From: CBDFFW01 sp965246945
GTDB taxonomy: Bacteria; Pseudomonadota; Alphaproteobacteria; UBA11073
Assembly (NCBI GenBank): GCA_965246945.1
Contig: CBDFFW010000001.1
Span: 124,001 to 188,000 of the forward strand
Reading direction: 5' to 3'
Length of the DNA stretch: 64,000 nucleotides
This document shows, one piece after another, positions 26,844-35,364 of the stretch. The position numbers were made by a program, and so were the translations under genes. Within the stretch, counting starts at the first letter, position 1; every line of letters begins with the position of its first letter. The notes beneath the pieces are model-generated. The model ran no database searches. It worked only from the letters and a program-made list of their open reading frames with translations, and had not been told where the DNA came from.

Positions 26844-28034
26844 ATGCGGATGACCATCAATCCCGTGCTGCCTGTTTATAATATTTTCGACCGCGAATTT
26901 GTGCGCGGTGAGGGCGTTTATTTATATGGTGCCGATGGCAAAGATTATTTGGATTTTGCCTGCGGGTATGGCGTGACAGGCCTGGGCCATTGCCATCCCA
27001 AACTGGTTGCGGCGCTAACCGAACAGGCCAAAACTTTATGGCATGTTTCCAACATGTTTCATTTGAAAAGCAAAGAACGGCTGGCGGCGCGGTTGGTGGA
27101 GTATAGCTTTGCCGATAGTATTTTCTTCACCAATTCCGGCGCGGAAGCGTGGGAATTGGGCTTGAAAATGATCCGCCGGTATTTTGACCGCATGGGCCAG
27201 CCGGATAAATACCGCGTGATTTGTATTGAAGGCGCATTTCACGGGCGCACGATGGGTGCGATTTCCGCAGCGCCGCGCGATTACATGGTGGATGGGTTCG
27301 GACCGCTGCTGGACGGTTTTGATATTGTGCCATTTGAAGATTTAGCGGCGTTGAAAAAAGCGATTACCCCACAGACCGCCGCCATTCATCTGGAACCCGT
27401 GATGGGCGAAGGCGGGATTAAACCGCATTCGACCGAATATCTTAAAGCGGTGCAGAAATTATGTGCGGAACACGATTTGCTGTTATTTTTCGACGAGGTG
27501 CAATGCGGCATGGGGCGCACAGGCAAATTATTCGCGCATGAATGGTCCGGCGTGACACCTGATGTGTTGTGCACGGCCAAAGGGATTGGCGGCGGTTTCC
27601 CGCTAGGTGCATGCTTGGCGACTGAACGCGTGGCGCAATATATGACCGCCGGTTCGCACGGCACCACCTATGGCGGCAACCCGCTGGCGATGGCAGTGGG
27701 CAATGCGGTCGCTGATATTATTTTAGAAGCTGGGTTTTTTGAGACAGTGGTGCAACGCGGGCAATATATGCGCGGCAAGCTGCAGCAATTGTTACAAAGC
27801 TTTCCCAGCTTGTATACCGAAGTGCGCGGTGAAGGGCTAATGCTAGGTTTAAAATGTGCTGATGGGGTAGATAACCGTGCGCTGATTGAAGCCATGCATC
27901 AAGCAGGGGTTATTAGCATTCCATCCGGCGAAAACACCGTGCGTGTGCTGCCGCCGCTCGTTATTTCAGAAACGGAGATTGACCAAGGAATCGAACGCAT
28001 GCGGGTGGCCAGTGAAAAATTTGCGCAAGCTTGA
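26844..28034 (+). CDS. argD: Acetylornithine/succinyldiaminopimelate aminotransferase (ArgD type)
   Basis: PLP-dependent class III aminotransferase, most similar in form to ArgD, which makes N-acetylornithine in arginine synthesis. The 396 residues contain YNIFDREFVRGEGVYLYGAD, FTNSGAEAWELGLKMIRRYF, EGAFHGRTMGAISA, LLLFFDEVQCGMGRTGKLFA (the Asp for the pyridine nitrogen) and VLCTAKGIGGGFPLGA with the PLP lysine, plus GTTYGGNPLAMAVGN. ATG 26844 is chosen because upstream ATG codons add residues with no family match. argF, often downstream, is absent; the sigma-factor gene follows 76 bases later. Confidence 0.9.
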   Translation: MRMTINPVLPVYNIFDREFVRGEGVYLYGADGKDYLDFACGYGVTGLGHCHPKLVAALTEQAKTLWHVSNMFHLKSKERLAARLVEYSFADSIFFTNSGAEAWELGLKMIRRYFDRMGQPDKYRVICIEGAFHGRTMGAISAAPRDYMVDGFGPLLDGFDIVPFEDLAALKKAITPQTAAIHLEPVMGEGGIKPHSTEYLKAVQKLCAEHDLLLFFDEVQCGMGRTGKLFAHEWSGVTPDVLCTAKGIGGGFPLGACLATERVAQYMTAGSHGTTYGGNPLAMAVGNAVADIILEAGFFETVVQRGQYMRGKLQQLLQSFPSLYTEVRGEGLMLGLKCADGVDNRALIEAMHQAGVISIPSGENTVRVLPPLVISETEIDQGIERMRVASEKFAQA

Positions 28035-28110
28035 TTTTTAGCTATTCTTTACAAACCAGCGCGGCTTTCTCCTTGTTTCCTTAATAAGCTACCGAAAGTA
28101 TAGCGGCTGA

Positions 28111-28725
28111 ATGGTCTTATCTAAACCAGCAGCCGCGCTGCGCAAAAGTTTTTCCGCCGTCAAAGCGCAGCATGATGCCAAGCAAAACACGCTTGAATTA
28201 CAGCAAGCGTGGTTGCTGGCCATTGGCACGCGGCGCGACCAATCCGCGTTTCAAGCTTTGGATGCTTATTACCGGCCGCGTTTGATTGCTTTTTATGCCA
28301 ATAAACAAATGCCGGTCGCGCAAGCAGAAGATTTGGTGCAGGAAGTATTATTAACTTTGTGGCAGAAAGCCAGCCAATATGATCCGGCCAAGGCCAAGCC
28401 AGCGGCTTGGATTTACCAGATTGCGCGCAATAAGCGCTTGGATTATTTGCGCAGTCCGGGCGCCCAAATTCATCAGCCCCTAAATGATAATTTACCGGTA
28501 TTTGCCACCGATAATGCAGCGGAAATTATGGAAGCCAATTTGCATCAGCGTGCGCTTGATCATTTAAATTTATTACCGCCGGAACAATCGCAATTAGTTG
28601 AAGCAGCTTTTGTGGCCGAAAAAACACATGCGCAACTGGCTAAATCTAGCGGGTTGCCGCTGGGCACTGTTAAATCACGTTTAAGGTTAGCGTTGGCGCG
28701 CCTACGGCAACTGCTTGCCACCTAA
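28111..28725 (+). CDS. ECF RNA polymerase sigma factor (RpoE/ChrR-associated type)
   Basis: A 204-residue extracytoplasmic-function sigma factor. Region 2 is visible as QAEDLVQEVLLTLWQKASQY followed by AAWIYQIARNKRLDYLR (-10 recognition), and region 4 as LLPPEQSQLVEAAFVAEKTH then AQLAKSSGLPLGTVKSRLRL (-35 helix-turn-helix). The next gene is a ChrR-type anti-sigma factor, so this belongs with the group that responds to singlet oxygen and related stress in Rhodobacter (ECF11). The intergenic gap is 24 bases; they are probably cotranscribed. No autoregulated promoter was recognised with confidence. Confidence 0.9.
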   Translation: MVLSKPAAALRKSFSAVKAQHDAKQNTLELQQAWLLAIGTRRDQSAFQALDAYYRPRLIAFYANKQMPVAQAEDLVQEVLLTLWQKASQYDPAKAKPAAWIYQIARNKRLDYLRSPGAQIHQPLNDNLPVFATDNAAEIMEANLHQRALDHLNLLPPEQSQLVEAAFVAEKTHAQLAKSSGLPLGTVKSRLRLALARLRQLLAT

Positions 28726-28749
28726 AATCTTTGCACTACCTTAATAAAT

Positions 28750-29418
28750 GTGGATGAAAATCTATACCCGCTGCTGATGGATTACGCCGCTGGCATATTG
28801 GGTGAAGGTTTGCGACTGGCCATTGCCACGCATTTGGTCTTGAACAATCAAAGCCGTGTTTTGGTTACTGAGTTGGCTGAAGCGGCCAATGCTTTGCTGA
28901 GCGAATTACCGGCCAGCCAATTGCCGGATACCTTAAAAGCACGCAGCTTCACGGCTTTAAAAGATCATAATCAAAAATATATTGAAACCGAGGAATGTGC
29001 GGTGACGGATGCGGCGTGCGCGGTTCAGCCGTTATTCCCCAGCCCGTTGCGCGCATATCTGCCGCCAGACATTGAAAATATAAATTGGCAGCCATTGGCC
29101 CGCGGCATTGAACATTATCCCTTGGCTTTACAGGATAATGCCAAAGTACAATTAATCCGCGTGCAAGCGGGTTGCAAAATTCCCGCGCATACCCATACCG
29201 GTTTGGAACTGGCCGTTATTTTAGAAGGCAAAATTTATGACGGGCGGCAGCAGTGGCAACGCGGCGATATTGCGATTGCGGATCAACAAACGCATCACCA
29301 GCCTTATACCAATGGTGAAAGCTGTTTGTGTTTACTGGTAACAGAAGGTCCGTTGCGGTTCACCGGCATTGCCGGCCAATTATATAACCGTTTTAGGCGT
29401 GTTCATCATTCCACATAA
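28750..29418 (+). CDS. ChrR-type cupin anti-sigma factor lacking zinc-finger cysteines
   Basis: A 222-residue protein starting at GTG. The N-terminal part (1-80) aligns with the anti-sigma domain of ChrR through MDYAAG and ATHLVLNNQSR, and the C-terminal cupin (about 115-210) keeps its metal ligands in PAHTHTGLELAVILEGK and THHQP. ChrR binds its sigma factor through a zinc site made of an N-terminal His and H-x3-C-x2-C. Here the second motif reads H-LVL-N-NQ-S, both cysteines are replaced, and no early His is present. Sigma binding may therefore be zinc-independent. Its end overlaps the MFS gene by 13 bases. Confidence 0.8.
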   Translation: MDENLYPLLMDYAAGILGEGLRLAIATHLVLNNQSRVLVTELAEAANALLSELPASQLPDTLKARSFTALKDHNQKYIETEECAVTDAACAVQPLFPSPLRAYLPPDIENINWQPLARGIEHYPLALQDNAKVQLIRVQAGCKIPAHTHTGLELAVILEGKIYDGRQQWQRGDIAIADQQTHHQPYTNGESCLCLLVTEGPLRFTGIAGQLYNRFRRVHHST

Positions 29419-30644
29419 TTCAAATCACGGCCATGCGTTTCCCGCATAAGATACCAGCCAATCAATGCCAACCCATAAACGATTGCACCAATGATGCTAA
29501 TCGCATACACGGTACCCCAAGGTTTAAACGCCACATAGGCCAAATTCATGGGAATAGTTAGCGCCCGCGCAAAATTAGGGGTAGTGGAGGCAACGGTTGC
29601 CCGAATGTTGGTGCCAAAATGTTCGGCTGCCCATAATGCGGTAATTGTCCAAATACCAAAGACCAAACCCATCGCCACATTCACCGCATAAAAAGTGATT
29701 AAATTGGTTGGCTGCCAAATTAAATAAATGCTGAGCGATACCGCACCTAATATTAAAAACGGCATGGTTGCCTTTTTACGACTACGCCATTTTTCACTGA
29801 GATAAATGACGGTGATGTTGCCGATAATGCCCGTTATCATGCCTAAGGCAATCATCACACTGGCTTTGACGGTACCAGTAACCTGCATTGCTTTGGCGAT
29901 TTCGGGCGATAGCGTCCATAATACCTGCGGCAGAAAAACGCCGGTGGCAATCAGTAAAATACCGCCCACATAATAACCTAGAGATTGCGGATTTTTTAAA
30001 ACCAGCCACAAATTACCGCGGCTCGCCTCTTGAGACAAACTGGTGGTAAATAGATGAGATTCACCTACCAGTGTGCGCGTTAATAGCAACGCCAAGCCAG
30101 CTATTCCGCCGATAATGTAGGCTGTACGCCAGTCTACAGTTTCGGTACAAATACCGGCGAATATAACGCCGATATAGCCAAGCGAAATAAATGTGATAAC
30201 GCCATAACCGCGTTTTGCCGCATTCAATTTTTCGGTAATAAGCGCCACACCAGTGCCAAGTTCGCCAGCCAAGCCCAGCGCCGTCACAAAACGTAAAATA
30301 CCATAAAGCTGTATATCCTGTACAAAAGCGCAAGCGAGTGAGCCAAGGGAATACAGCAAAATCGATGGAAACAAAGCGAATTTACGCCCAAACCGGTCAG
30401 CGGTTATACCCCAAATCAATGCCCCGACCAAAAAGCCGCCCATTTGCCAATTGGAAATTGTAAGTCCTGCTTGCGTTAACGCATCACCGCTTAAGCCCAG
30501 ATCGGTTAAACTTTTGACACGGTTCATGTTGTACAGAAACATGTCAAACATATCGATCAGATAGCCCAGACTGGCGATTAGCACGGTCGCATTGAATAAT
30601 TTATTTGATAATTCAGTAGCTGGTTGCTGCACCCTTTCGGGCAT
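29406..30644 (-). CDS. MFS transporter, sugar/metabolite:H+ symporter type
   Basis: A 412-residue major facilitator protein with about twelve hydrophobic helices. It shows the loop 2-3 signature as GALIWGITADRFGRKFALFP and a matching loop after helix 8 (LSEKWRSRKKAT). Helix 4-5 has LRFVTALGLAGELGTGVALI, typical of the sugar (and other) transporter group. The C-terminal segment AEHFGTNIRATVASTTPNFA is also of that group, whose members move aromatic acids, proline/betaine or sugars. The substrate cannot be decided. It lies just downstream of tolQ on the same strand and converges with the ChrR-like gene. Confidence 0.82.
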   Translation of the reverse strand: MPERVQQPATELSNKLFNATVLIASLGYLIDMFDMFLYNMNRVKSLTDLGLSGDALTQAGLTISNWQMGGFLVGALIWGITADRFGRKFALFPSILLYSLGSLACAFVQDIQLYGILRFVTALGLAGELGTGVALITEKLNAAKRGYGVITFISLGYIGVIFAGICTETVDWRTAYIIGGIAGLALLLTRTLVGESHLFTTSLSQEASRGNLWLVLKNPQSLGYYVGGILLIATGVFLPQVLWTLSPEIAKAMQVTGTVKASVMIALGMITGIIGNITVIYLSEKWRSRKKATMPFLILGAVSLSIYLIWQPTNLITFYAVNVAMGLVFGIWTITALWAAEHFGTNIRATVASTTPNFARALTIPMNLAYVAFKPWGTVYAISIIGAIVYGLALIGWYLMRETHGRDLNYVE

Positions 30645-30688
30645 AGCAAAGTTTTAGTTTATTGTCATGGGCTTAACCCAACGTAATT

Positions 30689-31483
30689 TTAAGCGCTGAG
30701 TTTATTGGGCGTTATATTGTTTTGCGCGTTTGGCTGGGGCAGTTGTTGGCTGGCCAAACCTTCGTGTAGGTTTCTATTTAATACGACCATAAAATCAACC
30801 GAGAAATTTTCTAAGCGTTCGCCGTAACGGCCGAAATCGCTGGCGAATTTATTATAAGCCAACACGGCGGGAATGGCGGCAATCAAACCCATGCCGGTGG
30901 CCAATAATGCCTCGGCAATTCCAGGTGCGACTGCGGCCAATGACGTATTTTCAGCGCCCGCCAGGCCGATAAAGCTATGCATAATCCCCCACACCGTGCC
31001 GAATAACCCAATGAATGGGGCAGATGAACCAAGCGAGGCTAAAAAGGTTAAGCGCCGTTCAACCTTTTCCATTTCTTTGCCAATGGTATTGCCCATTAAT
31101 TGTTGAATACGGTTTAACAACGCCTGGGTGTGGGCGGCGACTGGCAATAAGCCCTTGGCGGTGGCGGTTTGCCATTCGCGCATGCCGGACACAAACACAG
31201 CGATGATCGGATCGGATGTGCGGGCCATGACGCGTTCGTATAATTTTTCCAAGGGACTGCCCGACCAAAATGCATCTTCAAACACCTTGGCACTGCCATT
31301 CAGGCGTTTCAGCAGCGCGCGTTTTTCAAAAATAATCGTCCAGGACCAGATTGAGGCCAGCAGCAAGCACACCATAATCGCCTGCACAATAATACCGGCA
31401 TGCAGAAATAAACTGATAAAGCTCATATCATGGGCGGCATTGCCGGAGATGGCAGCGGTTTTGATGGCGGTGGCTGGTTCCAT
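30689..31483 (-). CDS. tolQ: Tol-Pal system proton channel subunit TolQ
   Basis: Inner-membrane motor protein energising Tol-Pal. The 264 residues have three transmembrane segments: about 22-45 (LFLHAGIIVQAIMVCLLLAS), about 150-175 and about 185-210. The conserved LASLGSSAPFIGLFGTVWGI and AVAPGIAEALLATGMGLIAA match TolQ/ExbB, and pairing with YbgC upstream favours TolQ. An internal ATG at 31426 is an alternative start, but alphaproteobacterial TolQ proteins carry a similar N-terminal extension. tolR and tolA, the obligatory partners, do not follow; an MFS gene does. Confidence 0.9.
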   Translation of the reverse strand: MEPATAIKTAAISGNAAHDMSFISLFLHAGIIVQAIMVCLLLASIWSWTIIFEKRALLKRLNGSAKVFEDAFWSGSPLEKLYERVMARTSDPIIAVFVSGMREWQTATAKGLLPVAAHTQALLNRIQQLMGNTIGKEMEKVERRLTFLASLGSSAPFIGLFGTVWGIMHSFIGLAGAENTSLAAVAPGIAEALLATGMGLIAAIPAVLAYNKFASDFGRYGERLENFSVDFMVVLNRNLHEGLASQQLPQPNAQNNITPNKLSA

Positions 31484-31491
31484 GTAAATAG

Positions 31492-31905
31492 CTATTTAGC
31501 AGGTGGCAGCGCTGCCGCCAAGCTTTCACCGAAGATTTGCTGTAATTCATTGGGCATGCGCGCCGGTTTACCGTGCTGCAAATACACCAATTCAACCGCT
31601 AGATCCGCCAGTAATATATCAGCCCGTTTGACTCGCTGTTGTAATTCCAGGCGCACCGCACCGCTGTGTTGCAAAGCGGTGTGCACGGTGACCATATCAT
31701 CCAAAAATGCCGGTGCGTGATAGTTAATGTTGCAACGCTTCACCACAAATGCGCCGCCCATGGCGCTATGTAATTGCCGTTGGCCATAGCCCAATTCCCG
31801 CAGCCAATCCGTGCGCGCGCGTTCAGCCAGTTTTAAGTAATTGGCATGATACACAATGCCGCCCGCATCGGTATCTTCCCAATAAATACGGTAATCAAAC
31901 TGCAT
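31492..31905 (-). CDS. ybgC: Tol-Pal associated acyl-CoA thioesterase YbgC
   Basis: Hotdog-fold thioesterase of the 4-hydroxybenzoyl-CoA type, usually encoded just before tolQ. The 137-residue product shows the catalytic region YWEDTDAGGIVYHANYLKLA with the Asp of the D-x-x-G-x-V-[YF]-x-x-x-Y-L motif, and the family length is right. It starts one base after the stop of a pseudopilin gene and is followed after 8 bases by tolQ, so it belongs to the same transcript as the pseudopilins. Confidence 0.92.
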   Translation of the reverse strand: MQFDYRIYWEDTDAGGIVYHANYLKLAERARTDWLRELGYGQRQLHSAMGGAFVVKRCNINYHAPAFLDDMVTVHTALQHSGAVRLELQQRVKRADILLADLAVELVYLQHGKPARMPNELQQIFGESLAAALPPAK

Positions 31906-31906
31906 T

Positions 31907-32530
31907 TCAATAATAATAAAGTAAATTTAATCGCTTCTGATAAGCATCGCCTGGCAGATTTTTGCAAAAATTGGCTAGTTGCGTGCCATTGGTGATAAGG
32001 GTAAAATCAAGATTAGTATTTGTATTTGAAATATCAATTCCATCCGCTTTTAAATTTTCCTGGCTGGTATAACCCAAAAGTTGCATAAACGCTGTGCAAG
32101 TTTGCGTAGCAGTGGCGATTGGTAAACCATAAGTAACCAAAAATTCACGCTGCTGCTGAATAGATATATTCAAATCATAATTTTTCATGCGCAATAACAA
32201 AGAACCTGGATCACTACTTGCATATGGAATAGATTTGTAAGGCGGCAGTGCTTCCAGACTGTTTAAAAAATTAAATGCGGCCCCCGTTGGATTTGCCAGT
32301 GTAGATGATTGTTTACTATATTGATTAATCAAATTGCCATTTTGCCGGATTTTGCTTACCATATTGGTATGGTCTTTGGCCATTATTTTGATGCTTTGAC
32401 TGGCGCGTATATCGCCAACGGCATATAACAATACCGCTACCAGCACAGCAAAAATGCTTAACACCATAACCACTTCCAGCAAGGTAAAACCTGCTACGGA
32501 CGATCGCGGGTGACCGAAACGAGAAATCAT
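31907..32530 (-). CDS. Pseudopilin-like protein with type IV prepilin leader (second of pair)
   Basis: With the start at 32530 the 207-residue product begins MISRFGHPRSSVAGFTLLEV, a class III prepilin leader: cleavage after Gly14 would give Phe+1 and Glu+5. The following 20 residues form the hydrophobic N-terminal helix. The remainder is polar with a late Cys pair (about QTCTAFM and ANFCKNL) and no recognised globular domain. The start overlaps the stop of the preceding pseudopilin gene by 4 bases (ATGA), so the two are coupled. No assembly ATPase or platform protein is visible in the window. Confidence 0.75.
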   Translation of the reverse strand: MISRFGHPRSSVAGFTLLEVVMVLSIFAVLVAVLLYAVGDIRASQSIKIMAKDHTNMVSKIRQNGNLINQYSKQSSTLANPTGAAFNFLNSLEALPPYKSIPYASSDPGSLLLRMKNYDLNISIQQQREFLVTYGLPIATATQTCTAFMQLLGYTSQENLKADGIDISNTNTNLDFTLITNGTQLANFCKNLPGDAYQKRLNLLYYY

Positions 32531-33162
32531 TGCGGTTCCTGTCCTGAAAATACAAAGGCTATCTGGCCGCCTGTGCGGCAAATATCAACACTTGCTTGCA
32601 GATAATTGGCATTATTGACCGAATTGACCGATTTTACTGGCTGCCCCATAAATGCTATACCCTCATAACCAGTTGCTTGATGATTAGCCATTAATTGATC
32701 GGCCATATCAATACAAAATTCAGGATTATAATTTTCTATGGTAAAGCCAATTTGTAGCGGCGGCACCACCCAGGCAAAACTCGATAGCCGAATATTAGGG
32801 CCAGCCGCGCCAGTTAATTGATCGCTTAATAGCGGAAATTCAAATTTTTCATGCAGAAATTTGTCCCAATACAGATAGCCACCGCCGCCATCATAAAGTG
32901 AGCCATCTTCGCTAGCCCCAACAAAATCTTTCCATTTAGTAGGGTCATTCAGCACGGGATAGGCCACTAAAATATCCCGCATTTTATTGATATATAACAT
33001 CATATACTGGGCCATTCGTTGATTGGCCAACTTCGTTTGATAACTTTGATAAGCCATCAATCCGCCCATGGAGATGGCACCAAAGATAATTAAAGCGAGC
33101 GCCAGTTCCAGCAAGGTAAAGCCAGCGCGGTTGGAAAGTATTTTTTGCCACATGAATACCAC
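32527..33162 (-). CDS. Pseudopilin-like protein with type IV prepilin leader (first of pair)
   Basis: The 211-residue product begins MVFMWQKILSNRAGFTLLEL, with the prepilin peptidase motif G-FTLLE at residues 14-19 and a hydrophobic helix (about 15-37). The rest is a polar domain with YQSYQTKLANQRMAQYMMLY, typical of the amphipathic continuation, and two cysteines (EFCIDMADQL, DICRTGGQ) that could form a disulfide. Minor pilin or type II secretion pseudopilin are both possible. It lies between the frameshifted yjbH and the tol genes, an unusual setting. Confidence 0.75.
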   Translation of the reverse strand: MVFMWQKILSNRAGFTLLELALALIIFGAISMGGLMAYQSYQTKLANQRMAQYMMLYINKMRDILVAYPVLNDPTKWKDFVGASEDGSLYDGGGGYLYWDKFLHEKFEFPLLSDQLTGAAGPNIRLSSFAWVVPPLQIGFTIENYNPEFCIDMADQLMANHQATGYEGIAFMGQPVKSVNSVNNANYLQASVDICRTGGQIAFVFSGQEPQ

Positions 33163-33210
33163 ATATTATGGCACGGGAAGTGTGACAGTGCAAAGTGGCT
33201 TTATCGCCAT

Positions 33211-35210
33211 TTAGGGCAATTGGGTCAATAGCGACTGCCAAGAGCTGCTAATCGGCCCGTAGCGTACTGGACGGGAAACATTAAACAGCGGCAGCGGGAT
33301 ATCCGCCATTTGGCCTTTATCGCGGCCCAGTGAATGAATGGCAACACCCAGATTCGTATCGAGCGGGGTTTCAACCACTTTATCCGGCACGTGATTGTCG
33401 AAGCGCTGCAAGGGCACATTCAATGCCAAGCCAACATCCCAATGATCATGGTCAAATGGCCCGCTGGTATCGCTGCGGTTGCTGTAAGTGCTGCGCAAAC
33501 CAACATCAATGCCGTTATCCAGATGGTGCTGAAATTCCAAAACCGCACCTTGATCACGCGCCAAAAACTGCCCGACCCGCAAAATGCTGGTTAAATGATA
33601 AGCAGGCGTTTCAAAATAAAAACTGGCAAAGCCAGTATTATGCGCTGTGCCGCGCCAGGCCAGATCATCATTGGGATCCCGCGCATACAGGTGATACGCA
33701 TCGACCCCCAAAGCCCAGCGCGCACGCAAGGGTTGATATAATAGTTCACCACCTGCGCCGCCGAACATTTCTTCCAACTGACCGGCCATGCCTTTGATAT
33801 GCAGTTCGGGTGTTAGGCTATCAAGTAATGCGCCGTATAACCGCGTTCCACACCATAGCCCCGTTGGGTATATTGCTCCAGCCAACTGCGCACCGCTTTG
33901 GGTTTTTGGATAATCTGGTTAGTGTGACTGCCGTGATCCACACGGCCCAGCACATTAAAAAATAAGCCGGCGGTGGGTTCATAACTGCTACCGAATAATA
34001 ATTTTTCACGGCTGACATAAAATTGCTGCGGTTCATACAGGGAGGCATCGACCTGCAAACCTGTCTGCCAACGCCACGGATCACTAGGCGCTGCTGACCA
34101 CGGCCTGGGCGGCTGGGCGGCGGTTACTTCAGTACTTTGCCAGATTTCAGCAGCACTGCGGTCATTAATTTCTGCTTGTTGCACCTGCCAGTTGGGCAAA
34201 TGCCATTCAGTGGTCGTTAAACCGCTTTGCTCCGGGATCAAGGTTAGTTGCTGCGTATGGGGCAGCACCTGTTGGCTTAACCGCGTGGCGGCTTGGCCTA
34301 AACCCGCTGCCGGAATTTGATCAGGCGGGTTACGGAATACCAGCGTTGCTGTCTCACTATCGCTGCGGGCGGCTAGCGGGATGATTTGCGGCGGTGGCCG
34401 CACTGCCGGTAATGTCGCAGGCTGCCAATTATAATTCAGCTGCAGTCCAAGCCGGTCGCCCTGCTGCCAGCTAAGCGCCACACCAATATTATCATATTGA
34501 TAATGCACGCCAAGATTAGCCGGAATGCGTTTGGCCACGCCATCACCAGCAAGCTGCTCGTTGCGAAAATCATCGGGGTCGTATTCCAGTTGCAGGGTCC
34601 AGGGCGTGTCCGCAATGGCATAATTCACACCGCCAAAGAGGCCCAGCCGCTTGCCGCGCAGCCAATGGCGCGGGCCGGCACTGCCTAACCCAGCGTCGCG
34701 CGCGGTATCATCTTTGCCAAAGGGATTGGGCAGTGCGCGATCCCGCCCGAGGCGGCCCCAACCGGCCCCTAAATTCCAATCTAAATCCCAGACCCGCTTG
34801 GTCGCTACCATATATTCACCGGCTAAGCGGCCATGACCGAAAGCCTGTTGATAGCCGATGGCCGTTTGCGGCAACCATTCATCTTCACGCCATAACTGCA
34901 ATTTGGCATCAACACCTGGAAAAGTATTGCTGGTATGGGTTTCGTAAGCTTGGCGCAGTGTGACATTCAACGCGGGCAAGGGCTGCCAGCCGGTGTAAAA
35001 TTGTGTGAAAGGCTGGCCAACCGTCAGTCCGGTGGTAACTGTGCCCGCTGGCAAACTGCGCGCCGATGGATAGCGAATAACGCCCAGCTGCCCACCTTCG
35101 GTAAAGATAGGCGTTTCGGTGGCCAAAACAGGTTGGACCAAGCCGCATAAAAGTAAAATAACTGTTTGTTGATACCAACGCACAAAATTGTTTACGGCCA
35201 CCCGCGTCAC
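33211..35210 (-). pseudogene. yjbH: yjbH-like surface polysaccharide protein, frameshifted
   Basis: Two overlapping frames together encode a YjbH-type beta-barrel protein of about 660 residues, the family's usual length. The first (33813-35210) has a signal peptide ending near QPVLA and runs through GGQLGVIRYPSARSLPAGTV to GYGVERGY. The second (33211-33885) continues with LLDSLTPELHIKGMAGQLEE, MFGGAGGELLYQPLRARWAL, GQFLARDQGAVLEFQHH. The reading breaks at CGCG (33842-33845); removing one CG dinucleotide restores GVERLYGALLDS. YjbH proteins belong to exopolysaccharide secretion loci. It could be a true mutation or a sequencing error. The N-terminal part still has intact signals. Confidence 0.8.
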
Positions 35211-35284
35211 AAAGCGCAGATTACGCGGCTATGCAAGTAGCAAATGAAAACGCAACTATTTTTTGCAAAAAGTAGCGTAAATTC

Positions 35285-35302
35285 GTTGCAAACACTTGCA
35301 AC
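35285..35302. promoter_or_regulatory. Perfect inverted repeat in yjbH / membrane-protein divergent region
   Basis: GTTGCAA and TTGCAAC flank ACAC as a perfect 7-4-7 inverted repeat. It lies in the intergenic region between yjbH (minus) and the membrane protein gene (plus), about 75 bases from the first start and 63 from the second. A protein-binding operator is possible, but only one copy was found. Confidence 0.3.
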
Positions 35303-35364
35303 AAATAAATCCCGCGCTACAAAGAATAAACGTTACGATTCAACCTGGGATGGAGATCGGCTTA

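Noticed and set aside
33330..33797. 155-residue plus-strand frame antisense to yjbH
   Set aside because: It lies inside the coding strand of yjbH, with Arg/Pro/His-rich composition typical of reverse-complement reading, and no ribosome-binding site.
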